The translations under genes and the position numbers were made by a program. The notes under the pieces were generated by a model. It had not been told where the DNA came from, ran no database searches, and saw nothing but the letters and a program-made list of their open reading frames with translations. From Bacteroidaceae bacterium (lineage in GTDB: Bacteria > Bacteroidota > Bacteroidia > Bacteroidales > Bacteroidaceae), in contig JAFUVZ010000051.1 of the NCBI GenBank assembly GCA_017471185.1, positions 1 to 40,013 on the forward strand: 40,013 nt of DNA. The letters run 5' to 3'. This document shows, piece by piece, positions 33,650 to 40,013 of this stretch; position 1 is the first letter of the stretch; each line of letters starts with the position of its first letter.

Positions 33650-36271
33650 ATGTTGACAGCTAATGAGATAAGAGACGCTTTTACAGGTTTCTTTGAAAGC
33701 AAAGGACACCACAAGGTGCCGTCGGCTCCTATGGTAATCAAGGATGACCCTACGCTGATGTTTACCAACGCAGGCATGAATCAGTTTAAAGACATTATAC
33801 TGGGCAACCGCCCCGCGCAGTGGAAGCGGGTGACGGATTCACAGAAGTGCTTGCGCGTGAGCGGCAAGCATAATGACCTGGAAGAGGTGGGACATGATAC
33901 GTATCACCATACTATGTTTGAAATGCTGGGCAACTGGTCATTCGGTGACTATTTCAAGAAAGAGGCGATAAGTTGGGCATGGGAGTTTCTGGTGGACGTA
34001 TTGAAACTGAACCCGGAAGACCTCTATGCTACCGTGTTTGAAGGTTCACCTTCAGAAGGACTGGAACGCGATAATGAAGCGGCCAGCTATTGGGAGCAGT
34101 TCCTGCCAAAGAGCCACATCATCAACGGCAATAAGCATGACAATTTCTGGGAAATGGGTGATACAGGCCCTTGCGGACCTTGCTCCGAGATTCACTTGGA
34201 TTCTCGTTCTGCTGCAGAAAAGGCCGCAGTTCCTGGTTATGAACTGGTTAACAAAGACCATCCTCAGGTGATAGAAATCTGGAACTTAGTGTTCATGCAG
34301 TACAACCGCAAGGCTGACCAGAGCCTGGAGCCACTGCCCGCTAAGGTAATTGATACGGGTATGGGCTTTGAGCGTCTGGTTCGTTCTCTGCAAGGCAAGC
34401 AATCAAACTATGACACAGATATTTTCCAGCCAATCATCCAGGAGATTGGCAGATTGTCTGGCTATGAATATGGCAAAGATGAGAAAGTGGATGTCGCTAT
34501 GCGAGTAGTGGCAGACCACTTGCGTACCATCTCTTTCTCCATAGCAGACGGACAGTTGCCAAGCAATGCCAAGGCTGGTTATGTAATACGCCGCATCCTG
34601 CGTCGTGCCATCCGTTACGCTTACACCTTCTTAGGACAGAAAGAGGCATTTATCTATAAGCTATTGCCTGTACTGATTCGTGAGATGGGTGCTACCTATC
34701 CAGAGTTGGAAGCTCAGCGTGAGCTTATCACTAAGGTGATGAAGGAGGAGGAAGATTCGTTCCTGCGTACGCTTGATAATGGTATCAGCCTGCTCAACAA
34801 AGCTATGGAGGAGGTAAAGGCCAATGGTAGGACTGAGCTGGACGGTGTTCAGGCATTCACATTGTTTGACACCTACGGATTCCCTCTTGACCTGACCGAA
34901 CTGATTTGCCGTGAGAACGGAATCACCGTAGATGAGAAGCAGTTTGCTGAAGAGATGGAGAAGCAGAAGGCTCGTGCCCGCAACGCTGCTGCCGTTGAGA
35001 CAGGCGACTGGGTGACGCTTCGTGAAGGCGAGACCGAGTTCGTGGGTTATGACTACAGCGAATACGAGTGCCATATCCTGCGCTACCGCAAGGTGACTCA
35101 GAAGAAGCAGAGCTACTACCAGATTGTGCTTGACCATACTCCTTTCTATGGTGAGATGGGTGGTCAGGTTGGTGAAAGCGGTGTTATCTGCAGCGAATAT
35201 GAGACTGTTGAGATTACCGATACCAAGCACGAGAACGGTATGACTGTACATATCGCTAAGAAGATGCCGGAACATCCTGAGGCTGACTTCATGGCTTGCG
35301 TAGATTTAGACAAACGTGCTGCCAGCGCAGCCAATCACTCTGCCACCCACCTGCTTGACGCTGCTTTGCGTCAGGTACTTGGTACACATGTGGAGCAGAA
35401 GGGTTCATACGTATCTGGTGAGACCTTACGCTTCGACTTCTCTCACTTCCAGAAAGTGACCGATGAGGAATTGCGTCAGGTAGAGCGCATCGTCAATGAG
35501 AAGATACGTCAGGATATCCCTTTGCAGGAGCATCGTGACACTCCGTTGGAAGAAGCCAAGAAGATGGGTGCTATCGCCTTGTTTGGCGAGAAATACGGTG
35601 ACAAGGTACGCGTGGTGCAATTCGCCGACAGTGTTGAGTTCTGCGGTGGTATCCATGTTAAATCTACAGGTCATATCGGCATGTTCAAGATTGTGAGCGA
35701 GAGCAGTGTTGCAGCTGGAGTTCGCCGTATCGAGGCCATCACCGGCAAAAAGCTGGAAGACATGCTCTACATGATGGAAGATACCATCAAGGGCATCCGC
35801 GCTTTATTCAACAACGCTCCCGACCTGACTGGTGCTTTGCAGCGTTATATCAGCGAGCACGATGGTATGAAGAAGGAAATTGAGAAATTCCAGGCACAGG
35901 CTGTTGAGAATATCAAGGACAAGTTGGTTTCACATGCTGAAACACGAAATGGCGTCCAGGTAGTAAAGGCCGTGATGCCTTTGGCTGCAAATGCTGCCAA
36001 AGACCTTGTGTTCAAGATTCGTGAGGCCGTTCCAGAGAACCTGTTCTGCGTAATCGGTACAGTAGAGAATGGCCGTCCGCTCATCAGCGTGATGATCAGC
36101 GACAACCTGGTTAAGGATCATAATCTCAACGCTGGCGCTATGGTTCGTGAAGCTGGCAAGCTGATTCAGGGAGGTGGCGGTGGTCAGCCTCACTACGCTA
36201 CCGCAGGCGGCAAGAATGCCGATGGCCTGACTGCAGCTGTTGACAAAGTCATTGAGTTGGCGAAGCTGTAA
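33650..36271 (+). CDS. alaS: Alanyl-tRNA synthetase
   Basis: An 873-residue class II synthetase. Aminoacylation domain: '[20 protein letters not shown]' (motif region 1-2) and '[16 protein letters not shown]'. Editing domain: '[20 protein letters not shown]' with the zinc-binding His pair and '[11 protein letters not shown]' with the Cys and His. The C-Ala/DHHA1 domain ends with the glycine-rich '[18 protein letters not shown]'. Full length and intact. It is followed by a strong terminator. Confidence 0.97.
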   Translation: MLTANEIRDAFTGFFESKGHHKVPSAPMVIKDDPTLMFTNAGMNQFKDIILGNRPAQWKRVTDSQKCLRVSGKHNDLEEVGHDTYHHTMFEMLGNWSFGDYFKKEAISWAWEFLVDVLKLNPEDLYATVFEGSPSEGLERDNEAASYWEQFLPKSHIINGNKHDNFWEMGDTGPCGPCSEIHLDSRSAAEKAAVPGYELVNKDHPQVIEIWNLVFMQYNRKADQSLEPLPAKVIDTGMGFERLVRSLQGKQSNYDTDIFQPIIQEIGRLSGYEYGKDEKVDVAMRVVADHLRTISFSIADGQLPSNAKAGYVIRRILRRAIRYAYTFLGQKEAFIYKLLPVLIREMGATYPELEAQRELITKVMKEEEDSFLRTLDNGISLLNKAMEEVKANGRTELDGVQAFTLFDTYGFPLDLTELICRENGITVDEKQFAEEMEKQKARARNAAAVETGDWVTLREGETEFVGYDYSEYECHILRYRKVTQKKQSYYQIVLDHTPFYGEMGGQVGESGVICSEYETVEITDTKHENGMTVHIAKKMPEHPEADFMACVDLDKRAASAANHSATHLLDAALRQVLGTHVEQKGSYVSGETLRFDFSHFQKVTDEELRQVERIVNEKIRQDIPLQEHRDTPLEEAKKMGAIALFGEKYGDKVRVVQFADSVEFCGGIHVKSTGHIGMFKIVSESSVAAGVRRIEAITGKKLEDMLYMMEDTIKGIRALFNNAPDLTGALQRYISEHDGMKKEIEKFQAQAVENIKDKLVSHAETRNGVQVVKAVMPLAANAAKDLVFKIREAVPENLFCVIGTVENGRPLISVMISDNLVKDHNLNAGAMVREAGKLIQGGGGGQPHYATAGGKNADGLTAAVDKVIELAKL

Positions 36272-36313
36272 AGCATTTGATTTAAAAGAACGATAACGTA
36301 TCAAACCATTAAC

Positions 36314-36355
36314 GAGGGCGGTCCTCAAAAGCATGAGAGCCGTCCTCTATTTTTA
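36314..36355 (+). terminator. Intrinsic terminator after alaS
   Basis: GAGGGCGGTCCTCA (36314-36327) and TGAGAGCCGTCCTC (36334-36347) form a long stem with a few G-U pairs and mismatches, followed by a T-rich run. Confidence 0.8.
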
Positions 36356-36374
36356 ATTCTCTCGAATATTATCT

Positions 36375-36415
36375 GGTTTAGTCTAAGTAAGCGACCGGTT
36401 TAGTTCAGGTAAGCG
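36375..36415. repeat. Two-copy direct repeat, 22-bp period
   Basis: GGTTTAGTCTAAGTAAGCG (36375-36393) and GGTTTAGTTCAGGTAAGCG (36397-36415) differ at three positions and start 22 bp apart. The period equals that of the repeat field at 186-330. Confidence 0.7.
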
Positions 36416-36481
36416 GATGCTTTACCCGTAGCAGAACTGATGCCTGGCTGAAGCTATGCAAATTATGCAATGACACCTCAC

Positions 36482-36673
36482 ACTTCATATAACCCATTTA
36501 ATACACTGATATACTGAAAGATACACGCATGAAGTATTGCCTCAACACTTCATTACACTTCATAAAGACTTCATGCGTATAATGACATGATATGAAGAGA
36601 TATGAAGTGTTGACACGCCACTTCATGCCTATAACCTATTGTCTTTGTGCTACTTATAATAAAAATATGAAGT
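36482..36673. repeat. Array of eight ACTTCAT / ATGAAGT heptamers
   Basis: ACTTCAT at 36482, 36547, 36557, 36568 and 36620; ATGAAGT at 36529, 36602 and 36667. Three forward copies are spaced 10 and 11 bp apart. The outer pair of one cluster forms an 11-bp perfect inverted repeat, ACGCATGAAGT (36525-36535) with ACTTCATGCGT (36568-36578). Confidence 0.75.
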
Positions 36674-36721
36674 GTTGCGGTGTTTAGTCATATTTTCTTA
36701 TTCGTAAATTTATGAGCCTCC

Positions 36722-36756
36722 AACTCATAGGTTTGAGGGCAACAAACCTATGAGTT
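36722..36756. repeat. Perfect 14-bp inverted repeat with a 7-base loop
   Basis: AACTCATAGGTTTG (36722-36735) pairs with CAAACCTATGAGTT (36743-36756). No T-run follows on either strand, so it does not look like a terminator. Confidence 0.7.
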
Positions 36757-36804
36757 AGGACCTGTTTTCATATGGTTTATGCACTGCAATTCATATAGAA
36801 ATCA

Positions 36805-36836
36805 GCCTGCATCACAGTAGTAATGATGATGCAGGC
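36805..36836 (-). terminator. Possible terminator of the two-component operon
   Basis: GCCTGCATCA (36805-36814) and TGATGCAGGC (36827-36836) form a perfect 10-bp stem with a 12-base loop, 28 bp past the kinase stop. Only a weak T-rich stretch follows on the minus strand. Confidence 0.5.
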
Positions 36837-36863
36837 AAGGTGCTGACAGCCCAACAAGTCATT

Positions 36864-38207
36864 TTATTCCTCCGGCAAAGAGAAGCTGAATGTGCTGCCT
36901 TTGCCCAGTTCGCTCTTCATCCATATTTTGCCTCGGTGCAAACGCACTGCTGTCTTGGCACTGGCCAAACCCACGCCAGTGCCACGCCGGCGGTAATCAT
37001 CTTCCAATGGGATGCGATAATACAGCTTGAATATCTTCTTCTGATATTCAGGCGCTATGCCCCAGCCATTGTCTTCCACTTCCACCAGCGCGCCCTTCTC
37101 CGTCTGGTTCAACCTTACTTCCACTCTCACTCCGTACTCAGCATACTTCAAGCCATTCTCCACCAGATTTCGCATAATACGCTCAACCATCACCGGGTTA
37201 GCTTTGATTCTATATCCTTCTGGCAGCTTGTTGACTATTTCTATGCTGTGCTCCTTGTCTGCAAACAGCAAGTCACATTCCTCCTTCACACGCTGAGCCA
37301 ACTTCACCAAATCCACTTGCTGAGTTTGCAGCTTGTCCTTGGGTCTGTCTTCGCTGACAGCATCCTTCAGCTCTTCTACTTGCAGCAGCACATGCTTGAA
37401 CTTGTTGTAGTTATAATCCATCGCCTCGTGCAACACCGCATCGTCATTCAAAGCCTTCATACCCTCGGCTATGGTCATGGCCGTAGTGAGCGGGTGCTTC
37501 AGGTCGTGGATGATATCCCTCGTGGCATCATCACGCCACTTCAACTCTTCTTCTTTACGCCGTATCACGGTAAGCTGAAACAGCAGACAGCCCAAGGCAA
37601 GAAGCATCATGAGGGAGCTGACAATAAGCCCGAGCAACTCGGTTTCAATAAAGTTTTTTATGGGGATATTAGCATCAAGCTGGAGATATTGCCAACCTCT
37701 AAATCCCAAGGGCTGAAATTTTTGGTAATTACCCTCCTTTAGGTTAAATTCGCCTATGGAATCTACACCTTGCATATCTTTATTGTACAATATAAAACGA
37801 TGTGGTAGTTCGATTGGAGACAAAGCACAAAAGATGCTGTCAAGCACATCCATGCGCATCATATCATTGAACCTCAGATGTCTGTCTTCATAACTATGGG
37901 TATAAGCATCTCCACTCGTATTAAACACGCCTAATTTGCGATATTCGTCAATATCCACCTCTGTTATCTCAATATATGGCACAATTTTATAGACGCTGTC
38001 TCTTTCCTCCCTTGTCATCTTCTTCATCAACCTGCTGAAAGCTGTCTGTCTGGCAACCATCTCATTGTCTATGGCAACCCAACAGACTCTATCGAATTTC
38101 AAGGACATATCCTGTATGTATTTGCTATACATACTTGTTATGTTGTTGTGCTGCAACAATATTATAGCTACAGAAGCTATAATGGCGATTATTCTATAAT
38201 TTCTCAT
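36864..38207 (-). CDS. Sensor histidine kinase (RprX-like)
   Basis: A 447-residue membrane kinase. Membrane helix 1 is at about residues 5-19, a periplasmic sensor domain follows (about 25-185), and helix 2 ('LLGLIVSSLMMLLALGCLLF') ends near 212. The HisKA domain has the phospho-acceptor His234 in 'DIIHDLKHPLTTA'. The ATPase domain shows the N box 'RNLVENGLKYA', 'VEDNGWGIAPE' and 'RRGTGVGLASAKT'. It overlaps the response-regulator gene by 4 bp. The signal is unknown. Confidence 0.92.
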   Translation of the reverse strand: MRNYRIIAIIASVAIILLQHNNITSMYSKYIQDMSLKFDRVCWVAIDNEMVARQTAFSRLMKKMTREERDSVYKIVPYIEITEVDIDEYRKLGVFNTSGDAYTHSYEDRHLRFNDMMRMDVLDSIFCALSPIELPHRFILYNKDMQGVDSIGEFNLKEGNYQKFQPLGFRGWQYLQLDANIPIKNFIETELLGLIVSSLMMLLALGCLLFQLTVIRRKEEELKWRDDATRDIIHDLKHPLTTAMTIAEGMKALNDDAVLHEAMDYNYNKFKHVLLQVEELKDAVSEDRPKDKLQTQQVDLVKLAQRVKEECDLLFADKEHSIEIVNKLPEGYRIKANPVMVERIMRNLVENGLKYAEYGVRVEVRLNQTEKGALVEVEDNGWGIAPEYQKKIFKLYYRIPLEDDYRRRGTGVGLASAKTAVRLHRGKIWMKSELGKGSTFSFSLPEE

Positions 38208-38887
38208 GGCAACTGTTCTTTCAAAACCTGTAATCTGAGACCTATTCTATTCATTGTTATTATTTCTACATTCTTATTCCTACTGAATATCTTATTAAAT
38301 TTAGACTTCAGGTTATAAGTTCCATGACTATTGCCAACTTCATCACCCCAAACATAAAGATTGATTTCCTCCGATGTGAGAACTTCGTTGGGATGGGAAG
38401 CAAGAAATGACATGAATCGGCACTCTTGTGGTGTGAGTGTTTCAATTACTTCATCCCCCATTTTAAGTTCATGAGCCTTCACATCAAGCGTATAATTACC
38501 GAAACAAATATAATCGGTGAATAAGGCTTTAGTTTTAGTGAAGCGGTTGAGCAATTCTTTGAGAGTAGCCAGACCTATAGGCTTATGGAGCATATAATCA
38601 GCATGAGACTTCAACACCCTTGAGATATATTCATCTTCAACATGATTGGTAATCAGAATGACAGGCGTATCAGGTGCAGCCATCCTGACATCAGGCAACC
38701 TCCTAATGCCATCAGCATCAGGAAACTCTATGTCAAGAAGGATAATGTCTGGAGCTATCTGTAACACCAGACTTGAAATGTTCTTCAACGAATTGATGGC
38801 CACAGCCTCATGCCCCAGTTTCCTCAGCATCATGACTGTGACATCACAGAATGCTTTATCGTCATCTATTATTAGAATCTTACTCAT
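38204..38887 (-). CDS. OmpR-type response regulator (RprY-like)
   Basis: A 227-residue regulator. Receiver domain: acidic pair at 8-10 (IIDDD), phospho-acceptor Asp52 ('DIILLDIEFPD'), Thr80 and Lys102 ('YMLHKPIG'). The winged-helix output domain (about 130-225) has 'LTPQECRFMSFLASHPNEVL' and a final 'ITMNRIGLRLQV'. It is first in the operon with the kinase. The divergent plug-domain genes across a 168-bp spacer are candidate targets. Confidence 0.92.
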   Translation of the reverse strand: MSKILIIDDDKAFCDVTVMMLRKLGHEAVAINSLKNISSLVLQIAPDIILLDIEFPDADGIRRLPDVRMAAPDTPVILITNHVEDEYISRVLKSHADYMLHKPIGLATLKELLNRFTKTKALFTDYICFGNYTLDVKAHELKMGDEVIETLTPQECRFMSFLASHPNEVLTSEEINLYVWGDEVGNSHGTYNLKSKFNKIFSRNKNVEIITMNRIGLRLQVLKEQLP

Positions 38888-39023
38888 AGGTTTCTATCAA
38901 TGCAGGTATCGTTATTCTTGCAAATGTCGGAATAAATCCCTTTTAAAAAAAACAAAGAATAAAAAAAGTTGTATTGCGTACAATAATTACATTTTAATTA
39001 CATGAGCCATCAAATATTTTTCA

Positions 39024-39031
39024 TATTTTTG
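39024..39031 (+). promoter_or_regulatory. -7 element of the first plug-domain gene
   Basis: TATTTTTG, 24 bp before the ATG at 39056, inside the longer open frame that starts at 39002. No upstream TTTG at the right distance; expression may need an activator such as the divergent regulator. Confidence 0.4.
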
Positions 39032-39055
39032 CCTATAAAACAAATAAGTACGATC

Positions 39056-39772
39056 ATGAAAAGAGTAATTGGACTATTAGGACTGTTAGCATTGCTGATG
39101 TGCCAGGCATTACAGGCGCAAGACCTCACAGGCACCATTCTGAAGGACGGTAAGCCTCAGAAGAATATCCGTGTGTGGCTGAAGCATAATCGTGGAACTG
39201 CCAAAACAGATAAGGAGGGACATTTTTGGTTGCCGAGAGTGATTCCCACAGATACTCTGGTCATGAGCGTTAGTACGAAGTACGATGCCCAGTTGCTGAT
39301 AGGGGAGCATAGGGATATCATTGTCAACTTAGAAGAGGATGGTTTTACTGTTTCTGGAGGCTTGGAGGAAGTGACCGTAACAGCTCCTTCTGGTAAAAGA
39401 ACTGAATATACTTCGGTAATCACCTTAAAGAAAATGCAGGTGGTGAATCATGACATCATCATGCGAGAACATGTTAAGACAGTACTTGATGCCATCAGGC
39501 GTATTGTGCCAGGCGCACAATATATTGAAGATCCAATATCCAACCAAAAGTTCATCACCATCGTCAGAGGCCCCAACTCCATGCGCGATCATCTGAGTCC
39601 TCCATTGTTTGTCATAGATGACGTGCCATACGAGTCTGGAGTATGGGTTGACGATTTCCTCTCAATGGATGATGTAGCGGAGCTGAGAGTTGATCGCGAC
39701 GGCAGTGGTTATGGCGTTCGTGGTGCTAACGGCGTGGTAATCATTAGGACGATGAAGGGGAGCGACAGGTAA
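39056..39772 (+). CDS. Secreted carboxypeptidase-regulatory-like / TonB-plug domain protein without a barrel
   Basis: A 238-residue protein with a signal peptide ('MKRVIGLLGLLALLMCQALQ', cut after about residue 21). Residues 24-90 are a CarboxypepD_reg-like beta domain ('LTGTILKDGKPQKNIRVWLK'). Residues 125-236 resemble the plug of TonB-dependent receptors ('IRRIVPGAQYIEDPISNQKF', 'SPPLFVIDDVPYESGVW', 'LRVDRDGSGYGVRGANGVVI'). No 22-strand barrel follows; the gene ends at 39772. A near-identical second copy starts 827 bp later. Stand-alone plug proteins are known in Bacteroidetes, but their role is unclear. Confidence 0.85.
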   Translation: MKRVIGLLGLLALLMCQALQAQDLTGTILKDGKPQKNIRVWLKHNRGTAKTDKEGHFWLPRVIPTDTLVMSVSTKYDAQLLIGEHRDIIVNLEEDGFTVSGGLEEVTVTAPSGKRTEYTSVITLKKMQVVNHDIIMREHVKTVLDAIRRIVPGAQYIEDPISNQKFITIVRGPNSMRDHLSPPLFVIDDVPYESGVWVDDFLSMDDVAELRVDRDGSGYGVRGANGVVIIRTMKGSDR

Positions 39773-39882
39773 ACAAAGGCGATAAAGGATAGATGACACA
39801 ATTGAAAAAGATTTGTAAACTTCACGATTGCGGCCATTTGCTTTAAAAGTTATTATTTTGCAGTGTCAAACTAAAAAAGGCT

Positions 39883-40013
39883 ATGAAAAGAGTAATTGGA
39901 CTATTAGGAATGTTCATACTGCTGATGTGCCAGGCATTGCAGGCACAAGAACTAACAGGCACCATTCTGAAGGACGGTAAGCCTCAGAAGAATATCCGTG
40001 TATGGCTGAAGCA
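39883..40013 (+). CDS. Second, partial copy of the plug-domain protein
   Basis: The ATG at 39883 opens a frame to the window edge (43 codons). Its protein (MKRVIGLLGMFILLMCQALQ and on) matches the first copy with only four differences in 43 residues. The nucleotide match is very high as well, so the duplication is recent or maintained by gene conversion. The ending is outside the window. Confidence 0.85.
   Translation, partial: MKRVIGLLGMFILLMCQALQAQELTGTILKDGKPQKNIRVWLK

Larger units (their letters stand above)
36356..36863. other. Gene-free, repeat-rich spacer of about 0.5 kb
   Basis: No convincing gene is seen on either strand. It holds a two-copy 22-bp repeat (36375-36415), an array of ACTTCAT/ATGAAGT 7-mers (36482-36673), a perfect 14-bp stem (36722-36756) and a 10-bp stem near the end of the kinase gene (36805-36836). 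A long plus-strand frame starting at 36840 is only the mirror of the kinase. Confidence 0.7.

Noticed and set aside
36840-37742. Plus-strand open frame of 300 codons
   Set aside because: It is the exact antisense of the histidine kinase, which has all family motifs in order. The mirror frame has no recognisable domain.

Overview
This window looks like chromosomal DNA of a Bacteroidales bacterium, most likely Prevotellaceae (Prevotella/Segatella type). The grounds are promoters of the Bacteroidetes form (TTTG, 18-20 bp, TAnnTTTG), an S46 dipeptidyl peptidase of the DPP11 type, an HU-like DNA-binding protein, short TonB-plug proteins, and the housekeeping orders rsfS-ftsH-cdsA and parA-parB-DUF5683-lytic transglycosylase-spoT. 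Genus is an inference; no rRNA is present.

Left part (1-10.5 kb) is accessory. It holds the first 28 codons of a gene running off the edge, a 22-bp-period repeat field, an HU-like protein, and an ATPase pseudogene that has lost its nucleotide-binding core. A secreted DPP11-like peptidase and a HepT/MntA (HEPN-MNT) toxin-antitoxin pair follow. An IS3-family IS407-like element (5284-6664, 18-bp perfect terminal repeats, -1 frameshift site, no target duplication) cuts off the end of a cytosine-C5 methyltransferase. That gene is last in an operon with an XRE regulator and a DUF1016 (YhcG) nuclease-like protein. The DUF1016 gene carries three in-frame palindromic repeats. An intact copy of the ATPase closes the block behind a clear promoter with a dyad.

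Middle part (10.5-36.4 kb) is ordinary housekeeping: truA, an M15-like lipoprotein, nnr (NAD(P)HX repair), an S41-fold lipoprotein that has lost both catalytic residues, mnmA, a flippase-like membrane protein, rsmA-mgtE, a DUF349 protein, tRNA-Gln(CUG), rsfS-ftsH-cdsA, surE-lpxB, the parAB-to-spoT run, a MerR-type regulator and alaS. Several intergenic hairpins act as convincing terminators.

Right part (36.4-40 kb): after the alaS terminator comes about 0.5 kb of gene-free DNA full of short repeats, including eight copies of a 7-mer (ACTTCAT or its complement) within 192 bp and a 14-bp perfect stem. A two-component system (response regulator and histidine kinase, minus strand) is divergent from tandem copies of a small secreted protein with a carboxypeptidase-regulatory-like domain and a TonB plug domain but no barrel; the second copy runs off the window.

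The least ordinary items are the palindromic coding repeats in the DUF1016 gene, the ACTTCAT array, the inactive-looking S41 protein, the palindromic divergent promoter between it and mnmA, and the decayed restriction/defence-type cluster at 4-10 kb. No clearly new multi-gene system could be demonstrated from sequence alone.
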